A stretch of DNA of 15,783 bases, from positions 1 to 15,783 of the forward strand of contig NWUY0300039821.1 in assembly GCA_004151065.3 (NCBI GenBank), read 5' to 3'. The stretch comes from Larix sibirica (lineage: Eukaryota; Streptophyta; Pinopsida; Pinales; Pinaceae). The notes beneath the pieces were generated by a model. The model saw nothing but the letters and a program-made list of their open reading frames with translations, ran no database searches and had not been told where the DNA came from. Positions 9,729 through 15,783 of the stretch are shown piece by piece (the stretch's first letter is position 1; every line of letters starts with the position of its first letter). The position numbers and the translations under genes are program-made.

Positions 9729-10033
9729 ACACATCTCCTTTTGGAGAATATGGCAATTGTCATATAAAAATAAAAAATATATGGATCTACCCAAAATGAA
9801 TGATCTTGTACAAATCTCCTTTTGCAGAAATGGCAATTGTCATATAAAATAAAATAAAAATTCCAATAATAGGAAGCCTTAGAGCAAATTTGGTATACAC
9901 CTATTCCCAATCCAAACAAACAATAAAGTAGAATATGGCAATTGTCATATAAAAAAAATCCAATAATAGGAAGCCTTAGCAAATTTGGTATACACCTCTT
10001 CCCAATCCAAACAAGCAATGAAGTAGCTTGCAT
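9729..10033. repeat. Nested repeats sharing the 49-bp core
   Basis: 'atggcaattgtcatataaa' occurs near 9749, 9830 and 9935. A longer block, 'ccaataataggaagcctta' through 'cccaatccaaacaa', occurs at about 9862-9932 and 9960-10020. Pieces of the preceding 49-base unit ('ggatctacccaaaa', 'tgaatgatcttgtaca') reappear at about 9782-9812. The array has thus grown by several rounds of duplication of different length. Confidence 0.9.
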
Positions 10034-11158
10034 GATGACGTTTGGTGTTTTGGTCTAAGCCAACCGAGATTTTTTAATTAATAATAAAAGGGAGCTTTAA
10101 TTTGAAACAAGAGCTTCCCCGCATAGTTTAGATTTTAAAATGACACATTCGAGAAAGAACATCTATGTGTCGTTTTGCTAACAAGCCATATTAGAAAAAA
10201 TTCTATACAAATTCAGTTTGATCCTACATGGATTCATACATAGGAGAGTTAACCTTCTAGCAAGAAAGCCTTTAATACTATGTGACTGCAACTTTGTTGA
10301 TTCATTTACAATGATTGTTGTTTATGGTGGTTTGCCCTAGGCAAAAGGCTATTTGTTAAGAAAAGATGAAATGCTTAGACTTCAATATTCATTTGTTTTT
10401 ATATTAGACCGAATGCTCTACCTCATTATTGAGGTGAGAGAATTTCCCTTTATGAACTAATAATATAAAAACAAACCCTCGAAGAAACAACGGCCAACTA
10501 AAAAGGTTGTCCTTGGAATACTATTATACAACCAACAACGATACACGAAGGAGCAACTAAAAAGGTGGTTCTTGGACACCTATTATACACAACAAACAAC
10601 GATGTCATATATTGACAAAGAAGTAATTCCTATGAGAAACAACCCAATGGTCAATGGTCACAAGAAAGGTTGTGCACTAGCATTAAAATTATATGCCAGC
10701 CAGACGACCAACACAAAATACAAACAGTATTCTTCATGAGCAGGGCATTACCGAACATTTTACTTTTTCCCATGTAAAATAGCCATATTACAACGAGCTA
10801 AAATATCTCAAGAGCTTCAGGTTTCGAGAGACAAAATGGAACTCAACCCTTTAATAATAGATACATACTTTCTTCCATTGCCCAAACATAATAGGAGAAC
10901 TAAAGGTTCCACTAAAATTAGTCCGTCTCTGCAAAACTAGCTAGACATTTTTACTGCAACACTTCCATGGCGGCTACCTCCCCTATACATATATAATCAA
11001 CTACCTAGCTACATAAAAAGAAGGATATCGTAATCTGAATACTATAATACACTCCACCCATTGAACCATTGTACCAGTTGCACCGCCTACAATCACACAA
11101 AATTTATATGTATTTTTAAGTATATATATCCAAACTAATCTCCCAACCAACCTGCAGT
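10034..11158. other. Intergenic DNA and BRX 3' flank; no gene
   Basis: No convincing frame on either strand. A diverged 59-base duplication lies at 10495-10603 ('caactaaaaaggt', 'cttgga', 'ctattataca', 'aacaacgat' twice). The last few hundred bases next to 11158 should contain the 3' untranslated region and poly(A) site of the minus-strand BRX gene, but no strong signal can be picked by eye. Confidence 0.5.
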
Positions 11159-13145
11159 TCAGAGGTATTGTTGATGAATCCGTGATCGATTCTCCTCCCA
11201 CCACAACTTTGCCTGCGCCTCCCCAAATTGTTCGCGGCTGCACCACAACAATATGATATATACAGAGACGAACAGGCAAGGAAAGTACAAATCCAGTTGT
11301 ATAGTTTGGAAGGTTATTATGAAATGTACCTGAACCTGACGCGCCTTAACTCCCTGGAACCGCTGGGCGTAGACCTGATCGTAATGAACACCCCTGGCTC
11401 GTCCTCCACCACCCATTCCATCTCTTGATCGCTTGCATTGCTCGCTGTAACGGACACGTCATCGGATCGATCCGCGTCTCGGGAAGAACTGGACGATGTC
11501 TCTGCCTTGGCACTCGTGCTCGACAAATTGGGCGTCGCCGCTAAACTGCCACTGTGGTGCTCCATGGAGTCCGACGAAGAATAACCTACGCCCGGCGCGC
11601 ATTGGCGGTAGAAGTTCCGGGGAAGCCGCTCGTTGTGCAGCGGCGGCGTCACGGGACTGTCCTGGGTCGATTCCTTCGCAAATCTCTGCAGCAGGGGTGA
11701 GTAAGGGGAGGGTTTGAGCTTCCAAGTTCGAATCTCGTAAAGATAAAGATTTAATTCACAATGCGTAGGGTTTAGTACCTCTTCCTCTTCTGTTCTTACA
11801 GGAAGAGATACGGCCTGGCGATTGAACCTCTGGACGTTGTAGAGCTCTAGGACCTTGTCGTAGTTGTCCGTCCACCAGCGCTGTGCTTGCCATTTGTTGA
11901 ACATTTCCCGACTTCATACACAAATGAAATAAATTCAAAGATTATTACGAAAAGTTTGGACTCTTTCTAGCATAAAACAAAAAGAGCAATGAAAATAACA
12001 ACAGGGAAAATACATGAATGCAGAGTATCATTTGGATTCCTTTCACCTGAAGCGGATGCGTTTGAGGTCGTTTCCGCCTTCTGGCAAGGAGAGGAAAGTG
12101 ATCAGAACCCCTGGCTCAACCTGCGCAATCCATTCCTTGGATTCTTCTTCTTCCTCTACAAAGACGACGTCGCGACTGCTGCTCGCCAGACGCCCCGCTG
12201 CAGGAGATTCCAACTTCGGCGTCCCTTCCCTGCTTGACGCTACTCTTAAGTCGTCCCCGAGGCCGTGATCTTTGCTGCAACTGCCGGACAAGTTCCAGGC
12301 AGGAGTCGAACTTGAGCTTCCCCAACGGTAACCATAATGCGTCCCTTCCGTTGCTTCGTCAGGCTCGAGGGAATGCTGCGGCGCGCCTTTCCGATACACG
12401 CTCGACGTCGCGCATGGCCGGCAGTGCCTGTACGCTCCTGAGAACTTCAAGGCCATATCTTTGATCTGTTCACAAACAAACAAAAATCGTAAAAGATTTT
12501 TCAAAACGAACCAGATTTCGATGCTTTGAAAACATAAATACTAAGCCATATTCAAATTTAACCATGAATCTTCCTATCTTTCAAAATTTTAAATATTAAC
12601 ATACAAAATCGAAAATTTCGTTAAAGAATCTCCAACCTTAGCAGGGTTGTCATCGCTTAAAAATATTAAATATTAAAACATATTCAATTTACCAATAAAT
12701 CTTCCGATCTTTCAGAATTTTAAATATCAAAACCTTAGCAAATTTAACGAAAACGATTCCTATCTTCTAAAGCTTCAAAACTACAAAGATTTAGAGATTT
12801 TATAATAATTTAACTCTGTTTCGGCTCTCAAACTTCCAGTTTTTCGAATTTAAGACTAAATCTTCTCATCATCTAAAGCTTTCAAAATTCAAAGAATAAT
12901 TTATCTGTGTTTCGGCTCTCAATCAAACATAACTAAAAGGCGATTCAGATATCTCACAGATTTCAAAGTATTTTATCTATTTTACAAGGCGAAAAGGACA
13001 CGGGACTCTGAGAGGGCAATACCTGAGCAGTGAGATGCTTGATAGCCTCTTTTGAAGCCGGAGACCTAGGCGTAACTGCGCCATCGATCTCAGTTTCACG
13101 AAGAGACTCGTCCAGCCGTTTGTTGCATGCAATACAGGTCAACAT
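11159..13145 (-). CDS. BRX: BREVIS RADIX family protein, five coding exons
   Basis: Coding exons (minus strand): 13145-13023, 12465-12047, 11911-11779, 11685-11330 and 11237-11159. All introns are GT-AG, and the spliced frame gives 369 residues plus TGA. Residues 1-7 are MLTCIAC, whose cysteines are proposed S-acylation sites in the Arabidopsis family. Residues about 31-64 form the BRX_N block (SKEAIKHLTAQ across the first junction to IKDMALKFSGAYR). BRX domain 1 spans about 152-207 (EWIAQVEPGVLITF to WQAQRWW) and domain 2 about 315-369 (EWVVEDEPGVFITI to LWWEENRSRIHQQYL). An acidic/Ser-rich linker with DSPVTPPL lies between them. Length and order match the family. In Arabidopsis these are polar, plasma-membrane-associated regulators that act with AGC kinases on auxin efflux and vascular development, and with stomatal polarity factors. 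No stop, frameshift or lost motif is seen, so the gene appears functional. Which paralogue it is cannot be told. Confidence 0.93.
11238..11329 (-). other. BRX intron 4 (92 bp, phase 2)
   Basis: Donor TTCAG|GTACAT and acceptor GGTGCAG|CCGC split the Ser codon of RVRFSREQF in BRX domain 2, at the same codon and phase as intron 2 in domain 1. Retention gives a stop within four codons and loses the last 26 residues. Confidence 0.92.
11686..11778 (-). other. BRX intron 3 (93 bp, phase 0, stop-free)
   Basis: Donor GAAGAG|GTACTA and acceptor CCTGCTGCAG|AGATTT. The splice joins RTEEEE to RFAKESTQDSPVTPP, as expected for the family linker. The intron is 31 codons long with no stop, so an unspliced transcript would still encode a full-length protein with an insert beginning VLNPTHCELNL. 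The insert has no resemblance to BRX linkers, and the boundary signals with a pyrimidine-rich end (CCCTCCCCTTACTCACCCC) favour true splicing. Confidence 0.8.
11912..12046 (-). other. BRX intron 2 (135 bp, phase 2)
   Basis: Donor TTCAG|GTGAAA and acceptor ATGAAG|TCGG split the Ser codon of RIRFSREMF in BRX domain 1. Reading through would reach TGA immediately, so retention truncates the protein before the WW-containing half of the domain. Confidence 0.92.
12466..13022 (-). other. BRX intron 1 (557 bp, phase 0)
   Basis: Donor CAG|GTATTG and acceptor TGAACAG|ATC join the Gln codon to Ile-Lys-Asp-Met, rebuilding the conserved LTAQIKDMALK motif. The intron is very AT-rich and contains worn internal duplications: 'atcttcctatctttcaaaat' near 12567 versus 12698, and 'gtttcggctctcaa' at 12818 and 12909. 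Confidence 0.9.
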
Positions 13146-13156
13146 TACTATTAAAA

Positions 13157-13698
13157 CTGAAACAAATAAAATTTGACAATATTAACAATTTCTGTCGATA
13201 GAACTGACAGACGACTCAATCAGCCACTTCTGCACCAAAGCGGTGCCTCAAGTCACTAGAAAAACCGGTCTTCCTTAGCCGATCAACGACGACAAAAGCT
13301 GTAAAGTGTATTCTTCCTCTTTTACTACTACTCTACTCCCTTAGCTTTTGCCGATTCCTTGTCGATCCGCCTCGGCAAACGTTTTCCCTTTAAAGCAAAA
13401 GAAAAAACACGGCCATTTCGATTCTTCTTTTTCTTTCTTGCTCCTCTCGCAGACGGCATAAAGAAAAAACTAACAGTCTTTGCCGTTCACAGTAGATCAA
13501 TCCAAGCAAGCAAATGCACAAATGATGAACCCGTCAGAGCACGCGATAAATTATTCCCGACGCCGTCAAAATCAACCCCACCACCTCCATGAAACCGTTC
13601 ACCTGGACAGCAAATACAAACGGGTAATATCATCACAAGAAAAGAATAAGATCCCTAATCGAAGTATGACAGATTTAAGAAGAAGCATATATTCTCAC
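13157..13698 (-). other. Probable BRX leader intron (542 bp)
   Basis: A strong donor, ATG|GTGAGAAT (exon end at 13699), pairs with a strong acceptor, ATTTTATTTGTTTCAG|TTTT (exon start at 13156), 11 bases before the start codon. Both signals are close to consensus and the pyrimidine tract is long. A 5' untranslated intron would explain the isolated short leader at 13146-13156. No transcript evidence is available, so this is inferred from signals only. Confidence 0.65.
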
Positions 13699-13900
13699 CA
13701 TGAAATCTCCTCAAAGCTTTAAAAATACGCTGCTTCAAATCTTTTCGGCTTGCGGTATTCCGGATTCTCCGTGCCCGTGGTGCTCTGGCCTCCTCCATTC
13801 CGTCCTGCCATGGCTGTATCCGTGTATCCGTATCGTCCAGTGTCCTGACGGCGAGTCTTCTGTCAATGGACGGCCCTCCAGACACAGCACGGCAGTGCAA
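13699..13900 (-). promoter_or_regulatory. Probable BRX 5' leader exon
   Basis: This GC-richer stretch lies directly upstream of the inferred leader donor. Its 5' limit is not known; 13900 is an estimate about 30 bases downstream of a TATA-like motif. It contains start codons at 13811 and 13798 and one at 13701-13699 that is the last triplet before the donor. Another ATG at 13905 would be included if transcription starts further upstream. Confidence 0.5.
13719..13811 (-). CDS. Upstream ORF of 30 codons in the BRX leader
   Basis: The ATG at 13811 sits in a favourable context (AGCCATGGC, with G at +4) and is followed by 29 further codons, beginning MAGRNGGGQ and ending EAAYF, before TAA at 13719-13721. 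It ends 21 bases before the inferred leader donor, so it would be unaffected by splicing. If the mRNA starts upstream of it, most scanning ribosomes would meet it before the BRX start, whose context (G at -3, T at +4) is weaker. The peptide resembles nothing I know. Regulation of BRX translation is an inference. Confidence 0.4.
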   Translation of the reverse strand: MAGRNGGGQSTTGTENPEYRKPKRFEAAYF

Positions 13901-13926
13901 CTCATTATCAGTGGTTATCTTACAAA

Positions 13927-13936
13927 TATTATTATA
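13927..13936 (-). promoter_or_regulatory. TATA-like element for BRX (tentative)
   Basis: CTATAATAATA on the minus strand lies 26 bases or more upstream of the estimated leader start. The region is AT-rich, so the match could be chance. No other promoter motif was identified with confidence. Confidence 0.25.
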
Positions 13937-13949
13937 GCAATAATTATTG

Positions 13950-14418
13950 TGATGCCGGCGGGCCGCGTCTCATCTCATTGCAAAACTGGTAAAATCTTGG
14001 CGGTGAAGTTGGCATTTTCTTGCCCTCTCGAGATTTGGGATACAATGTTAACGAATTCCAACAAATATAATAACATTATTACGCCCCTATAATAATAAGG
14101 CCAAGAGTAGGGCATCAATCTCTAGGTATTAGCATTAACTGTACCACGGCATGCACCAACGACCACTCGAACAAATAAGGGACGCGTTCTTATTATAAGT
14201 ATGATCCCAAAATCCAAATGTTGCCCTCTAGTGGAGTCTTGCAGTTGACTGAACACAAGTGGAGCAAAGATGAGGACATTATTAACTTTAACAAATTTTT
14301 AATTGTATTTCAAATTGTGTGATTAAAGTGGGGGTGTTGTTAACTTTACAGAGAGGTTATTAATGATATAGTTGTTGTCTTGGACGTTTATATGAAAAGG
14401 TAAGGAGGTTCGTCATGG
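13950..14418. other. BRX upstream flank; no gene
   Basis: Between the leader and the LINE tail there is no convincing frame. The plus-strand frame at 13700-14092 overlaps the BRX leader antisense and looks like chance. Upstream regulatory DNA of BRX is expected here, but no motif stands out. Confidence 0.5.
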
Positions 14419-14449
14419 TTTTTTTTTTTTCAAATGAAAAATACTATAC

Positions 14450-14455
14450 TTTATT
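14450..14455 (-). terminator. Polyadenylation signal of the second LINE
   Basis: AATAAA on the minus strand, about 20 bases before the A12 tail at 14430-14419, which is the expected spacing for a polyadenylated LINE transcript. Confidence 0.6.
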
Positions 14456-14881
14456 AAAGAAGTATGATTACATTCCATTCCCGGCCAAACCACCGGCCCG
14501 AGAAGACACCACCAGTCCAAACCCCGAAAATTTCCCATTCCAAAGGGACAAGCTACCCTAGATGTCAAGTAGGACACCAATGAACAATCCAACCGAAAAT
14601 TTCAAACAAAATACAAGATAAAACTAGGATATACCAATCCTCCAAATGTTTCCAGGACTAGGGATATATAAATGTAGGAAAAAAAAATGAAGAATGAAAA
14701 TGGCAAAGAACGTTTCCTTGTATAGAATTATCCACCTCGACGATACCGCAAAAAGGAGGTGAAACAAGAGAAGAAATGATCAGTAAAATAAAGCCACCTT
14801 GTACAAAGAAATATCTACAAAAACTACACCACCAAAAATACAACACTAGAGAGGGAAGAGTTTCCAGAAACCAAAGGTAGG

Positions 14882-15300
14882 CTAGGTTGCACCGGCAAGT
14901 ATCTCATAATAGATGCGCCCTTTAGTAGCCACAAGTCCATGATGATAAAGTGCATCAGCAACTAAATTATGCTCCCGATAAATGTGAACAATATCAGTCT
15001 GAGTGCAAATGCCTAGGAGAAGTCTAGTCTGATCCATCCATGAGTGGAGGGCGAGTGCATTGATAATGGCCACATTGTTGGCCCAATTCATGATGGCCAG
15101 TGAATCCCCAACTTCCTGCTCCAATAATATATTTGATAATGAAGAGAAAAATAGTACCAACCATAAATCTAGTAGCTCACCCTTAGTGTTTGTACCACTG
15201 CCACCACATATACATATCATGATCTGATCATCATTTTGTAATTCAATAAAGGCCCCTGCCCACAACGACCAAAAGAAATCAGTGCAGCACCATCGAACCG
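14882..15300 (-). pseudogene. RNase H domain of the second LINE, frameshifted
   Basis: The first catalytic Asp is in RFDGAA (GAT at 15294-15292). A frameshift follows, after which the frame ending at 14882 reads AGAFIELQNDDQ, GGSGTNTKGELLDLW (Glu), EQEVGDSLAIMNWA (Asp), IVHIYREHNLVADALYHHGL (Asp) and stops at 14884-14882. All four acidic residues expected for RNase H are recognisable, unlike in the first LINE copy, but they are split over two frames. Similar length and motif spacing to the copy at 2837-3436 place both in the same broad LINE group; they are too different to be recent sister copies. Confidence 0.8.
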
Positions 15301-15602
15301 TGCACGGTTTCAAGATCTAAGAAGATGAGGGGGCCAAGAGACACGATCACGATTACCAGCAACTTGCCCCAACAAAAAGGAAACAATGTACTCTAATGAG
15401 AGCGCACGAATATGGCAAGCCACCTTGCTAGGATCGGGATATATATGTTGTCAAAGATCAGTCGATTATGCACTTTCCAACCAAATCTCCCATGCCACGA
15501 GACATGCCAAACAACCCAAATCATAATTAACTGAAAACAATGTTTTGAACCAACCCTGTAATGAGAACACCGAACCATGCTGTAAATGAATAAAGGGATC
15601 AT

Positions 15603-15783
15603 TGATGAATGACTAGAGTTTTACAGTGAATGGGCTGTAATACACTGGAAATAATTAAACTATTTTAATTCTGCTGAGAAAACATGAATTATTATTTTAC
15701 TATTATTTTTATTATTTTGACATAAAAGTCAAAATATGAAACAGATTGTAATGATTTATTTTAATTAATAAAAATGATGGAAA
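15603..15783. other. Very AT-rich edge, nothing recognised
   Basis: Runs of 'ttattattttac' and 'taattaataaaa' with no frame. This is possibly flanking DNA on the far side of the truncated LINE. Confidence 0.4.

Larger units (their letters stand above)
14419..15602 (-). mobile_element. Second LINE-type remnant with poly(A) tail
   Basis: On the minus strand the element ends in A12 (T12 at 14419-14430), preceded by AATAAA at 14455-14450. Upstream of about 450 bases of non-coding 3' sequence lie an RNase H domain (about 14882-15300) and, before it, the end of a zf-RVT/linker region (about 15393-15602): AWEIWLE in one frame followed by NRLIFDN in another, the usual WEIW...RN.RIF pattern of plant LINEs. 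The sequence beyond about 15603 turns very AT-rich and is no longer recognisable, so the 5' end is either truncated there or outside the window. Several frameshifts mean it is not functional. Confidence 0.8.

Noticed and set aside
9642-10033. Two long minus-strand frames through the nested repeats.
   Set aside because: The peptide repeats merely mirror the DNA repeats, are shifted between frames and match no domain.
11725-11735. 'agttcgaatct' resembles a tRNA B box (plus strand).
   Set aside because: No A box or cloverleaf stems around it; it lies in BRX intron 3 sequence on the opposite strand and is best explained by chance.
11317-11904. A single long exon covering exon 3, intron 3 and exon 4 of BRX as one 195-codon frame.
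   Set aside because: The middle 31 codons do not fit the BRX linker and are bounded by good GT and AG signals, so a spliced intron is the better primary model; retention is kept as a hypothesis.
13700-14092. 130-codon plus-strand frame antisense to the BRX leader.
   Set aside because: No recognisable domain; it runs from GC-rich leader into AT-rich DNA and gives low-complexity Ile/Asn at its end.
14658-14846. 62-codon minus-strand frame downstream of the second RNase H domain.
   Set aside because: Lies in the 3' untranslated part of the LINE and is rich in Phe/Ser/Ile from T-rich sequence; no domain.

Overview
The window is nuclear DNA from a plant, identified by a spliced BREVIS RADIX (BRX) family gene, a family found only in plants. 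It holds one gene that looks intact, on the minus strand at 11159-13145, with a leader exon upstream to about 13900. The rest is AT-rich intergenic DNA made of decayed retroelements and many unrelated local repeats. This suggests a species with a large, slowly purged genome, possibly a gymnosperm, but the sequence does not prove the lineage.

Layout. 116-2075: worn higher-order repeats that contain a dead ubiquitin-like reading frame (minus, about 1258-1443). 2837-3920: a 5'-truncated LINE remnant (minus) with a zf-RVT-like region followed by an RNase H domain. 3936-3971: an (AT)18 microsatellite. 4200-5330: a repeat family with seven recognisable copies. 5550-5799: a 125-bp tandem duplication. 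5930-6960: a minisatellite with a unit of about 130 bp. 7131-7910: shuffled short modules. 8945-9068: a small inverted-repeat element resembling a MITE. 9582-10033: nested short repeats. 10034-11158: nothing genic. 11159-13145: BRX coding exons. 13157-13698: probable leader intron. 13699 to about 13900: leader exon with several upstream start codons. 13950-14418: nothing recognised. 14419 to about 15602: a second LINE remnant on the minus strand, with a poly(A) tail (T12 on the plus strand), a polyadenylation signal and an RNase H domain.

The BRX gene splices from five coding exons to 369 residues. It has the N-terminal cysteine motif, the conserved BRX_N block and two complete BRX domains. 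Each BRX domain is split by an intron at the same codon and phase, and a 93-nt intron between the domains is phase 0 and free of stops. These features, and the overlapping upstream start codons in the leader, are the most testable biology here. I found no operon-like cluster, CRISPR array, tRNA, rRNA or new defence-type system. The remaining novelty is in the repeat families and the embedded ubiquitin relic.
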